Below are positions 20,069-31,300 of a stretch of 64,000 bases of DNA, in pieces. Source of the stretch: Silene latifolia (lineage: Eukaryota; Streptophyta; Magnoliopsida; Caryophyllales; Caryophyllaceae). The stretch spans positions 37,466,652-37,530,651 of the forward strand of contig NC_133536.1 in the NCBI RefSeq assembly GCF_048544455.1. Direction: 5' to 3'. The notes beneath the pieces were generated by a model. The model worked only from the letters and a program-made list of their open reading frames with translations, did no database searches and had not been told where the DNA came from. The position numbers were made by a program, and so were the translations under genes. Each line of letters opens with the position of its first letter. The stretch's first letter is position 1.

Positions 20069-23000
20069 TGCGTCACCAATTCTCTTGTCCTATTACTATC
20101 TCCCACTCAGTGCAAGGTGTCTTTCAGGTCGTACTTTCAAGTGATCATATCGAGAGTGGTTTCCTCGATCTGGAGAATAACTGATTGACCGGATTTATCC
20201 ACTCTGGATGCCATCCGAGCGTGGCCACGCATTTCCAGTTCATTACTCCTCGAGTGGCCCTGAGATATTGTTATAACCCTGACTAGGGGTGGACAATTCC
20301 TATCGCACTCATTCCCTTCGACTAGCCACAGCCATCATAACCCAAAATATGCCCATTTGACCCCATTTACGAAGGTCGTAGTAACACAAATCAAAGTTAA
20401 TCTCAAAACTCGTGCTATCTTAGGAGAATAGTCTTTAGTCAAAAGAATCGACTCATTTGAATACTATAGTAGCTCTCGCCACGACCAGGCTATATAAATT
20501 TGCCAGAACTCTATAAGCGGTCATTAGGCCCGACAAAATGTTCCTAACAGTCCGCCTATGTGATCGGCTAGTCATCTCACATGACTCTATGGCACTTGAA
20601 CTTGCCATCAATCGCCTCACACTCTAGTCACTTCGAGACGTCACCTCATACAAGTGACTATGGGCAAATACTTTGTTAATCCGCGTTCACTTTAACGGGG
20701 TTCAATTGTCTTCACAACCCGTTTGGATGTAACAAAGTATAAGGTGAGTTAATAATAACTCAAACGACAAATGTCGACATCACACTCGGGTAGTCAATAT
20801 CATATTACAACCTTGTGATGTATATCATAAGTGTAACCACCTTTTGATTGCAATAGAAGTTTAACATGTCATGTGTCCATGTGTTCAAACTTCTTACACT
20901 TGCAATCTCCTTCACATTCATGTTCTCTCTCATAGCATGAATCTTACCAAGTACACATCAAGGTTCCCAACCTTGGTTTCGGTTCTTTAACTTGAAAGAA
21001 CTTTCTTATCGATCATCTCATAACGAACGAATTTGCGATGAATAATACAACTTGTACCGATCAAGTATTCCATCCACACACAATGCACTAGGTATATGTT
21101 TTGTAGAATCTTGTAACAATTGACAAGATTATTTAGCTTAGCACTTCTCACAAGTCCTAGCTGTACTAGGAAAGATTGTTTTTGAATAACCTCTTATTCA
21201 ACCAAGCATCTTTCCAAAACTTCTCATTTCTCTTTCTAGGCTTGAAAGATTTGGGATTCTCATAAATCCTCATATGTGCTCGGATTTTCCACAATATGTG
21301 CAACCTCTTGACACACAATAGAACATTCCGTCAATCACTGAAATCGCTCATCGGATTCTACTCGAGAATTCATGACGTTTCTATTATGGCTCACAAATCA
21401 ATCATCATGCTCTTATGCATATGATTCATAATTGGACATGTACATGATTATTCTAATGGCGGAAACATTAGTTACTAATAATCATGAGATCAACCGTTTT
21501 TAGGTTCAATGAACTACCATGACTGCTAATGGTAATCCCATTTTCATTCATATGAATAACCTATGTATATGTTGATACGATGTGTATCTCTTAATACTAA
21601 TCCAACATCCCTTGATGTAATTGGATTCATCATAGTCCATTTTCATCCAGAATTGAAAACTCAAAAGCTTCTTTATGTAAGAAGGTATTAGCTCGTCATT
21701 CTTTAATGAGTGATGAGTTGTAAACATTCAAGGATGATAGCTCCCACTAAATTCCATGTCTTCACATGAGAATTTCCTAACTCCCACTCAATTCTACACA
21801 TTTTGAAATTGACTTCTCAATTGAAATTTATTCAAGAAGTGAAATATAAATCGCATTGCCAAGTTATTAGGATAAAACCATATATGTTCCCATCATATCC
21901 TTTCAAAATGCCTATTTTGAAGTGGTCTTATCTTAACCATACGGAAAGAGATTTTAAATCTCCAATACACTCATGTCGTAATGATGTGTAGTAATGTCAT
22001 TTTCAAATATAAACAATATTTAGAATGCATCCTTCGCAAATACCCTTTTGGAAGGAGGTTTAACCATTTCATAGTGAGGTTAAGCATGACATCTGCGTGG
22101 TTAAAACTTTGGCCATTGAAGATATCGGTATATCAATCCTTGCAACTCGATCATAACTAGTATGTTACTATGATTCATTTAGGCTCTTAAGTAAATCTCA
22201 AGGTTGAAACTATTGGTCAATTGTTTCATAAACTTAGTCAAAAACTTGTTGAGACTTTACATTAGTCATTTTCTTCCAAAACTTTCTTTTGGTCTCCTCG
22301 TGTAGTTATCTTGAGAATATACTCTTATGTTAACTACACTTGGTCTCTTTAGTCATATAGAATTAACTTGAGACCATAGATCTCATCTATTCGGCATACT
22401 ATATAAATAGATATACCTTCATTCAAATCATTTTCTCTTGCGTAGATTTTCATTTACACAAGTACACAATTTTAATCTTGCCTTGTGTGTTGTGTCCTCA
22501 TTTTTCTCCCACTCTATCTTTAGAATAAATACACTATATATTCAAAGATAGCATTTGAGACACTAATTAATGATGTTGAAGTATAAGGAGAACTATCTCA
22601 TGGATAGACTAATAGTAATTGATTTCATATGTGTACTTGGTGATTGACATACCTTTAAGAGAGTTCATAGACTCAAAATCGCTTCATAAATGATCATACA
22701 CAAGCCTTAAGCATGTGGACATATAATGAAACCCGTCATTATAATTGTCTATTAGATCACCTTTAAGTGAATGATCTTATGTTTCAAAACGCAAGCATTT
22801 AAAGATGAATTTTAGAACATTAAAAGGATAAATGATAAAACGGGTGACTTGGGTTGCAAACCAAGTCACCATCATCCAAAATACAACTCATTATCCAAAA
22901 TACTTTTCCATGTTGAACACGGAAACTTAAAGTTCTAAAATCCAAAACATTACTTAAAATAAGACAATGAAAAACAAAGCTCCATAAAAGCTATCCTTAG

Positions 23001-23143
23001 CTTCTCCATGGTTTCTCATGCTTGCTTTTCCTTTCCTTTGTCTTTGCTTGGTGGAGGCCCTATTTACAATAAAAAGGGAGATACATTATCACAACTTTGC
23101 ATCATATTACCATAGTTGAATTTGAAACATAAAAGAAGGATAG
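20069..23143 (-). other. Non-coding 3' interior of the gag-only copia
   Basis: About 3.1 kb between gag and the 3' LTR, where pol would be expected. I see no pol motifs in either strand. The text is fairly low-GC and not simple repeat, so this looks like replaced or long-diverged sequence rather than recently broken pol. Confidence 0.6.
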
Positions 23144-24040
23144 TCATTTACCTACTGGAGTGATCTTTCCAGCTTTGATATCACCAAGGTATTTGGAACA
23201 ATTTCTTTTCCAATGACCCATGCCATTACAATAATGGCACTTATCAAGAGGACCCTTCTTGACTTTGGAGGTGCTAGCTTCACAAGACTTAGCTTTGGTG
23301 AATGTGGGAGCTTGCTTCTTGCCCTTTCTCCCATTCTTCTTGAACTTCCCCTTACTCTTTGTGCTTATGTTAAGCACATCTTTGGGAGGGTTCACATTTA
23401 ACCCCATGTCCCTCTCGGCTTGCACAAGTAACTTGTGCAACTCCTCAAGAGACACGTCCTTGTCTTGCATGTTGAAATTCACCCGGAATTGCACATATGC
23501 CTTGACTTTGGACAAGGAGTGTAGAATCCTATCTACGATGAGTTCTTTGGGGATTTCAACCTTTTGAATTTTCAAGGTCTCGACAAGCTCCATGAGTTTG
23601 AGCACATGAGGGCTAACCTTTTGGCCCTCTTTGAAGTCGAGATCAAAGAATGCCGCGGCCGCCTCATATTGGACGATCCGCGGAGTTTGTGAAAACATGG
23701 TCACAAGTTTGGAGTAAATCTCATTAGCATTGCCCATTTTAAAGGCTCTCCTTTGGAGGTCCGCCTCCATCGCAAATATTAAGACATTTTTCATTGCGGC
23801 GGACTCCTTTTGGTAAGCCTCATATGCTTCCCTAGTGGCCGCGGTGGACCTAGTGGAGGGTTCGGGTGGAGAGGCCTCGGTAAGGTAACGAAGCTTGTCG
23901 TCACCTTCGGCGGCTAATTTGAGTTGGGCATCCCATTCGGAGAAATTTGACCCATTCTTTTCAAGTTTACATCGATCCATGAAGGATCGGAGCCAAGACG
24001 AACTAGCGAGAGGTGTAGCATTAGGAGTTGGTGTTGCCAT
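23144..24040 (-). CDS. Copia gag polyprotein (capsid and zinc knuckle)
   Basis: A 298-codon open frame starting MATPTPNATPLASSSWLRSF. Residues about 25-225 form the copia gag core: GSNFSEWDAQLKLA, AAMKNVLIFAMEADLQRR, PRIVQYEAAAAFFDLDF and PKELIVDRILHSLS. A Lys-rich linker follows, then a CCHC knuckle CHYCNGMGHWKRNC (about residues 266-279) and an end in GKITPVGK. Gag packages element RNA into particles. It looks whole. It is clearly homologous to the gag of the copia at 28276-46790: both share KNVLIFAM, the PRI..YE block, ILHSL and the knuckle. No pol frame follows it, so any movement would need enzymes from another element. Confidence 0.9.
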   Translation of the reverse strand: MATPTPNATPLASSSWLRSFMDRCKLEKNGSNFSEWDAQLKLAAEGDDKLRYLTEASPPEPSTRSTAATREAYEAYQKESAAMKNVLIFAMEADLQRRAFKMGNANEIYSKLVTMFSQTPRIVQYEAAAAFFDLDFKEGQKVSPHVLKLMELVETLKIQKVEIPKELIVDRILHSLSKVKAYVQFRVNFNMQDKDVSLEELHKLLVQAERDMGLNVNPPKDVLNISTKSKGKFKKNGRKGKKQAPTFTKAKSCEASTSKVKKGPLDKCHYCNGMGHWKRNCSKYLGDIKAGKITPVGK

Positions 24041-24207
24041 TTGTTATGAAAAAGAAGTGGTCTACAAAACAAAATATAAGGAGTAAAACAATTGTCGTTT
24101 TAATAATACTCGTAAAAATGTATGATTTAAACAAGTTATATGCATTTTTCTAGTGACCTCTACCCAACTAGATAAATGATTCCAAGACCCAAATTCATAT
24201 CGACTTA

Positions 24208-24548
24208 GGCATGGTGGGGCCGATACATCCTTTATCAATATAACTCGGTGGATTAACGTTTAATCGATTCTACTTTTAGAACTCTTGGTCGATAATATTA
24301 CATTAACAATTATCTATAGCCCAAAACACATCGACAAGGGCACGGTGGGGCGATACATCCCTTATCAAATACTTTTGTTGAGTTCAATCCAAATTTCGAA
24401 TAAATGTGTCCATGATCCAAACCCACATTAACTTGGGCACGGTGGGGCCGATACATCCCTCATCAACATGAATTCGGTGGATTAACATTCATCACCCACT
24501 TCCCCTACGTAACAAGGTTTGTACCCGGTGTGGCCGAGTGCACTCCCT
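24208..24548 (-). repeat. Four-fold dispersed motif in the gag-only copia leader
   Basis: Blocks near 24208, 24339, 24435 and 24515 share GGCACGGTGGGGCCGATAC or a close variant followed by ATCCCTTATCAA-like bases. The spacings are about 131, 96 and 80 bp. The fourth is the most diverged. Confidence 0.7.
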
Positions 24549-26280
24549 CACGAAATAGGTTTTCATGGTTTCTACTATTTGGTAAGGCTATGTCTCAATT
24601 GATAGTTTTAGCGAGAGGTCATGTCAATTTATTATCTATCACGTTTTAAGTGAACTAAAGCGGTGAACTACGATAATTCTAATTGACACGGTCGATAAAC
24701 TCGATAAAAAGACAATGCATGTTTAGTTATGGCGATTTAGCGATGCATGTGACATAAAATAAAATGCAAGCATAAAGATAAATAAATCCTAGTATGGCCT
24801 TTCCTAAAATAGAAAAACTATTTAACTATTACATATTCGGAAACCAACTCCATTGGTCCCTTGAACTTCGGTTGTGGCACACATCTCGAGGTAACACCGT
24901 CTTTATGTATCGCCATTCTTGAAGAAATCCGTCTTTTGGAACTCCGGAATGAATAAAATTACATAATAAATTACATAATTTCCTATTATACGTTTGTAAC
25001 TAAAATAAAATAAATCTATTAAATTACAAAACGGTGATATGAGATCACAATAAAAATTACAACCGAATCGATATTCCCATACATTTCGGGAAATACCAAT
25101 TAAATCTAAGGCCATACTAAGTAAAATTACATAATTCAAAAATTACATAAATTAAAATTATGACAATCATAAAGAAAATGCAGCATTATAATATGTATGA
25201 ACATGCTCAATTTTATGCTAAATCGCCTTTAAATTGCCAATATCGTATATTACTCGGTTTTTACGGATTTGCGTGATTTCAACATTTTACAATCACAAAA
25301 ATACATAAACTCATATTTATGCATAACTTAATTACCCTAACCTCTTAGGACTCAAAATTTAGTCTTCACTAATAATTTGACCATAATTAACCCATATTTT
25401 ATAAAATTGTTCATAAAAGGACCAAAATTACAAAAATAAGCTATTAAACTTCAAATAAATCACAAAACTTCAAATAAATTCAAAATTTGAAATTTAAATT
25501 CATGAACATTCTGGAAAATTACCATGACACTCATAATGTTCAAAATCTTAGGTTAAAAATTTCGAAATTCCCCCCCGGAAAAACAATGTTGCGGTTTATC
25601 GATTTTTAATAAAATAATCATAAAAACATGGAAAAATTATTTTCATTAACTTTTCAATTTTAGAACTAAAAAATATAATAAAATGCAACATTAGACGTTT
25701 TTCCTAAGTCATAGATTATGATTTATTAATTTTCCACTAATAATGTCACTATTTATGCTATTTTTCTTCAAAAATCCATAAATCATGCAAAAAGACTTCT
25801 TTATAGCCAATTATTTTACACACATCTTGTAAAATTTCATGTGACAACATATAAATTTTTTATGACCAGATTCGAAATTTAACTCATATTAACCTATTTT
25901 TCACTTAAATCCGAATTTAATAATGAAAAATTCATTTTTAGAGCATAACAAGTCCAAAAATTATGAAAATTTACAGGTTATCTCAAAATAATATATGTGA
26001 CAACATATCCAAAAACCAAGTGAAAATTCGAAGTATAGCTAATTTTAGACCAAAAATGACATTTTTACTCATAAAATCACATTTAAATGCCATTATTGTA
26101 AATTATGAACAATAAAAATCCGAAAAATTAACCAAAATATCCTAAAACATTTTAGGACCAGAAATATTAACATGCATGGATTAATTTCGTGATATCTCAT
26201 AATAACACAAATTTTACAAGTTTTATTTGTTATTCTTATAACTCGGAAAAACTTTTAACCAATTTGCATGCAAACAACCG

Positions 26281-26295
26281 TGGCTCTTGATACCG
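26281..26295 (-). promoter_or_regulatory. Primer-binding site of the gag-only copia
   Basis: On the minus strand, right after the 5' LTR and a two-base gap, CGGTATCAAGAGCCA resembles the initiator-Met tRNA site TGGTATCAGAGC used by plant copia elements, with small differences. Confidence 0.65.
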
Positions 26296-26297
26296 AT

Positions 26298-27561
26298 TGA
26301 AGGAAATGTAGATTCATATACATATTAACATACTCATATATGTCTAAATTAATTTATCATAAAATTAAAACGGATTTTATGCATGCAAACAAATAATATA
26401 ATAGAAGAGAAATCATGTCCTTACATTGTGGATTTCGGATTTAAGGGCACAAAAGAGATCACCTTTCTCTTTTGATCTTGAGCTTTTTCTTATGGATGAA
26501 TAAGATCTAAGTATAAGATCTCTCCCTAAGCTTTATACCCAAGGCTTAACACTTAATCTAATTAATATTATAAGTACTAGTATAATATTAATCTAGGAGA
26601 AAATTGAACCAAAAATATTATTTAACCCTTGAATATTTCGGTTTTTAAGAGAGAAGAAGAGGAGGATTTTTCTTCTCACTAGAACTTCTATTTTGGATGA
26701 TTAGTTGAATGAATAATAATGCATAACCCTTAGTATATTATTAGGTAAAATTATAAGAAAAACAATGATGATTTTTCTTCTCTAAACCGTGTAAGTGGAG
26801 AGGTTTAGGGGAGCCAATGCATGCCCACATTTGTCTTCACAAGGAGTAGTAGGGTTGCATGGCTACTAAAGCAAAACAATCATTATGTTTAGCTACTAAT
26901 TAAACAATTAATTAGCTTAATCCTCTTCTTTTATTTCGGTCCATTTGGTAATATGGAATCCATATTATTTTTGTCAATTGTCAATATGTCACATGTCATA
27001 TGTGACATAAATTTGTTATGTAATTTTTAACATATTAAAAATCAACGTATTAATAAAAATACGTCACATACAAAATCGACTTAGTAATTTCATAATTACT
27101 TGTGCCAAAAATTTTACCATTTTATAAATCACAACAGATTGTATTTATAATAATTCATTCAATTTAATTGTTACATTAAACAATTACTTCATCCGAGTAA
27201 TTATACAATTTGATTACTCAGACCGTATCTCATTTATTCACATTTCAATTTGATACGTAAATAATACTTCCAAAATCGTCCGTCAATTTTCAAGTAATTT
27301 AATTAACTCGTAACATTATACGATTAATTAAATAATCAATTAAGAGTATTGCCCTTTAGGTATGACCTAGGGGTCAATCGATCACCACCGTCACACGACA
27401 GTAATGTCAAACTCTAGTCACCAATCATTACCGATATATGTTGACCATTGACAAGAACAATATTACTTCCCAATTGCATTCATTTTAATGAGACTTAAAC
27501 ATGTGATCATCATGATCAACAGTCGTGATCGCATTATTGTCGGAGGACACATATTCCAACA
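26298..27561 (-). repeat. 5' LTR (right) of the gag-only copia
   Basis: 1,264 bp, the pair of 18774-20043. The few differences are bunched in one stretch of about 90 bp. Confidence 0.92.
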
Positions 27562-27566
27562 GGTGG

Positions 27567-28275
27567 GTAGTCACTCAAGTCAAATTCCTCATAGTCATTC
27601 AGAATTGCATTGCAGTTAAATTGAGACGAGTCATAAGCAAACTTAGCGTTCATTAAGTTGACACGAGCGAAAAGCTAGGAGAGGACAGACATCTCGTGGT
27701 CAGTCAGAGGCGACACAACAGAGGAAGCGGCCCCTGGAACAGGCTCCAGGTTGTCACCTTTCATGGGAGTAGGGGTGACCCTAGTGGACTCAGCCTCTGA
27801 ATCAGCCACGACTTTGTGATAAAACAGTGGGAAGGGGACCTTGACTGGGACATCCGGAGTGTTAGGAGCTACGATAGACTCTACCTCCGACTCCGACTCA
27901 GACTCAGACTCAGATCCTTCTTCACTTCCCTCCTTGAACATAGGGCCTTCTCCAGTTGTTATCTTGAGAATGCGGCCCTAGAGATCGGTCCACTTGACGG
28001 TCTTCCTCCAGCCCTGGGTAGCTTTCTCCGGGTCAGTATCGGAGATCAAGGCGGTTGGATCGAACTGGTTATCCTTCAGGGCGATGTTGATAATGTCCTC
28101 ATAGTCGAGGTGTTAGACGTTATCTTCCCCAAATAGGAGTGTGACAGCTTGTCCGTCAAGGCATGGTGACGGTTTGGACTCAGTTGATGAAGCTTCGATG
28201 TTGTCGGGGATAAAGTAGCAGTCCTGGAAGACTTCCACTCCCGGGTATCTAGCTCTGGCCACAGAGTCATAGATT
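27567..28275 (-). pseudogene. Tat element protease-RT linker
   Basis: Minus-strand coding-like text between the protease block and RT of the Tat element. It includes an acidic serine stretch (EEGSESESESESEVES) and VKVPFPLFYHKVV. Linkers of this kind between protease and RT are variable in Tat elements. It is bounded by the gag-only copia at 27561 and the copia at 28276 and looks broken. Confidence 0.6.
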
Positions 28276-29260
28276 TGTTGGAGCTGGTGTCCTCCACAAA
28301 TTAGTGTGATAACATTTATAAATCTCTTACAGGTTCACAAGGGTATACTTCGTATATTTAATCAATTGATTAACGTTTACCTAATAACGGTTGGCTTGCT
28401 AGAAAGTTTGACGTTATTATCATACAGATGGCGGTGATCAACTGGTCCCTAAAGGTCACACCTATAGGACGTGCTTGAGAAATGTGGTTATAGAAATATA
28501 ATTACATTGATGCCCAAAATGACTAAAAAGTTAGTCAATGTGTTGATGAGATAATTATTTAATGAAAATTAAATAATATTAAGTTGAGACGAATTAACTG
28601 TCAATTCAAAAATTAAATATAATAAGTTATATTTAAATTAAATATATATAAGGTTAGTTTGGACGAATTAATCTGTTAATTCGTAGTTAAATATAATCAG
28701 TTGTATTTAATATTAACAAGTTGAATGTGTCATAGTGGTAATAGTGAGGGTACACAAGCCAAGAGGTCATGGGTTCGATCCTCACTAGATGACAATTTAA
28801 CACACTTTATATATTTTTGGAAAGACCAAAATAAGGAAAAAAAATACTCCTTATTTCGGTTCACTTGGCCGAAATTAGGGAAAGTTTTTCTTTTCCTAAT
28901 TGACTCCAAGTTTCGGTCTGTATAAAAAGAAAGGTAGAGAATTATTTCTACCCTAATGCTTTTTCTTGACCTTGCCTCCTCTTTCTCATCACAAAAAAAA
29001 CACAAAGACAATAAAATTTTACAGAAAATTTTAGATTGATTTCTAGCATAATCAAAGGGTATATCTCAGATCGTCTTGGGTGCAACTAATTGGCGAATAT
29101 CAGTTTTGATATTGTTCTTAGGCCAATTTTGCTAGGACCTGAGGTTAATTCTAAATCCTTTTACTTTTGTTTATGTATTTTATTTTATGACCTTAGATCA
29201 TCTTTATTAAATCGTTATAATCCTTCATGTTAAAGGGAAGTATACAGATTATTTCCCACA
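28276..29260 (+). repeat. 5' LTR of the copia element
   Basis: TGTTGGAGCTGG...TTTCCCACA. It contains a TATA box (TATAAAAA at 28921) and a 67-nt tRNA-like segment at 28728-28794. Confidence 0.95.
28728..28794 (+). other. tRNA-like module in the copia 5' LTR
   Basis: 67 nt beginning TGTCAT and ending ATGACA, which pair as an acceptor-like stem. Inside is GGGTTCGATCC, matching a pol III B box and T-loop, and a TAGTGGTAATAG segment reminiscent of a D-arm/A box. It is too short and irregular for a functional tRNA. It resembles the tRNA-derived head of a SINE or a decayed tRNA. The same module is at 45433-45499 in the other LTR. Confidence 0.5.
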
Positions 29261-29262
29261 AG

Positions 29263-29274
29263 TGGTATCAGAGC
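29263..29274 (+). promoter_or_regulatory. Primer-binding site of the copia element
   Basis: TGGTATCAGAGC, two bases after the 5' LTR, is the standard initiator-Met tRNA complement. Confidence 0.93.
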
Positions 29275-31300
29275 ACAAGGCCACGTTTTTGATTTTGATG
29301 ATTTTCATAAAAATTGTATGTAAACAATAACCTTATCCTCGAAAAAATTAGGGTTTCGTTTTTTTTTTTCGGCTAAAAAAAAAAAAAAAGTTTTTTTTTT
29401 GGCCGAGTTTTTTTATCTTTCGGCCTGTTTTTTTCTTCTTTCGTTTTTCCTTTTGTTTGATGATTTATATCCAATTTCTTTAGATCATATCATTGTTTTA
29501 ATCGGTTAAAATTATCATATGAGAATTGGTAGATTTTGATTTAATGCAGATTAAGTTAAAATAAAAATAGTATCATCATGTCATTGATACAAGAACTTGT
29601 TTTTGCTATATAGTTTTAGCATATAAGATTAATCATGATTGTTAATTCATTTGCTAAACCATGTTCTATTAGCAACTATAAACTTTGTTCTTCATCAATT
29701 TTTGTATTAGGGCTTTTTGCCGCAAAAGGAAAATAATTTTGATGGCTCAATTTTTTTTAGGTATGCCGTGAAAAAAAAAAACGTTTTTAGGTTTTTTTTT
29801 CTCTATTACCGAATCAGAAAAAAAAGAAAAGAAGGAAAGTTTTTTTTCCGAAAAAAAATTATGGAAGTTTTTTTTTTTTTAATTGCCGAATAAAAAAGGG
29901 GAAGGGGCTGTTTTTTTTATGATCAGCCGTGTAGTAGCTGTTAAAAATAAAATTAAAATAAAAAATTGTTTATTTTTTTCAGCCGAACCAATTTTAATTG
30001 GTTTTTGTTTTTTTTTTTGGCCAATTAGTTATTGTGAATCGGTTCACAATTTAAACATACCGAGTTATTTTAAAGCGGTTTAAAATTTTGACGGATAGAA
30101 TTCATATTACAAGTTTAATATGGATTGAAATGAAATTAATGTGATTAAATTGCGGAATTGTCACTTAATTTAATTTAAATAGGTGGTTTGGATAAATTAA
30201 TCAACATAATTAATGTATTGTATTATGTATGTTTAATTTATTTTAGTTGATGCTTTTAATTATGTTGAATGAATCGAATGAATGAATTTTATTTACGTAT
30301 TTAATTTTGCAATCGGTTGTAATTTGTAATACTTAGTGTGGCCTTAGTCAATTATGTTTTCGTAATGAATGAAACATGATTTTTATGTAATTATGAGATC
30401 TCGAATCTCCTTTATTTTAGTTTTGGGTTTTGAAATTAGAATGTAATTAATAGGTCAATTATGTAATTTTATTTATTGTAATTTCAAAGAAGACTAAAGA
30501 TGAAGATTCAAGCTCACTCCCGCTACATGGATCAAGATGGAACATCAAGACAAGCTTCTCGGGTCCAAGGATGGATTCCAAACTTGTATTTATTGTTCAT
30601 TTTGATAGGATAGGCCACACTAGGACTTTTACTGTTTTTTTTACATTTTTCATTTTATTGCTTTTCATTCACTTGCTAGTAATTGCATCATATTCCGCCT
30701 AAAACCAAACCACCTACTACTAAAATGCATGAAAATTGACTCATATAGTTGTATGTTAGTTTTCATAGACATGCAGATGTCACAGTCTATAAGCCATCAC
30801 TTTAGTTTAAATCATTCTCGCATGCTAGATTATAGTTCACTTAAAATGAATTAAAAATAGTTGATGGGATCTTCCTCCTAAACGGAAATTGAGATTAGTC
30901 TTTATAAGGGCAAACATCTATGAGTCCCTTCTTCGTCGGTAGGCCTAATATGACCCCTTCTACGTTGGGTAAGTAGTTGTGTTGACTTAGTTTATCTCAA
31001 CATCATAGTCCGAAGAGTTTCTCGTGATTATGATGGACTAAAGATAAAATTTACAGAAATTTATCGACCAGGAATTCTAACGGTAGAATTAGCTAACAGG
31101 TTAGCTTATCAATTTACAGAGAATTGAGTCTTGGGGTCATTTATATAATTCTTGAGGGAGGTCAATTGTATAAATGTTTTTGAGTCTTCGCGTTATGACA
31201 TTAGTTCATTAGACTTAAAATAAAAACGATGCATGCTTATTATTTTATTCTTCTTTCGCAGTGTAGAACACGCTAATTATCAATAATACTGTTATAACAA
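29275..31300 (+). other. Long non-coding leader of the copia element
   Basis: Two kilobases between primer site and gag with no reading frame of note. About 29340-30060 is rich in homopolymer T and A runs mixed with short CGGC/GCCG pieces. The rest is ordinary AT-rich sequence. Confidence 0.7.

Larger units (their letters stand above)
24041..26297 (-). other. 5' leader of the gag-only copia
   Basis: 2.2 kb of AT-rich, non-coding DNA between the 5' LTR and gag. Four related GC-richer blocks lie at 24208-24548 and the primer site is at the far end. Nothing else recognisable. Confidence 0.6.
18774..27561 (-). mobile_element. Gag-only Ty1/copia element (TR-GAG-like)
   Basis: An 8.8-kb minus-strand fossil flanked by GGTGG duplications (18769-18773 and 27562-27566). 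The LTRs are 18774-20043 and 26298-27561, with TG...CA ends read on the minus strand. It has an initiator-Met-like primer site beside the right LTR and a polypurine tract beside the left. The only coding region is gag (23144-24040); protease, integrase, RT and RNase H are absent from about 6.25 kb of internal DNA. Elements with LTRs and gag alone are known in plants as TR-GAG. The LTRs differ only by a few clustered changes, so insertion is very recent, probably well under half a million years. Confidence 0.9.

Noticed and set aside
20069-23143. Diverged pol in the gag-only copia.
   Set aside because: No RT, integrase or RNase H motif seen on either strand by eye; a profile search could still find weak remains.
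28728-28794. Functional tRNA gene in the copia LTR.
   Set aside because: Only 67 nt, D-arm and anticodon arm do not fold clearly, and it is repeated as part of both LTRs; kept only as tRNA-like.
28725-28925. 66-codon frame present identically at 45430-45630.
   Set aside because: Lies wholly in the two LTRs and overlaps the tRNA-like module and TATA box; duplication is due to the LTR pair, not coding constraint.
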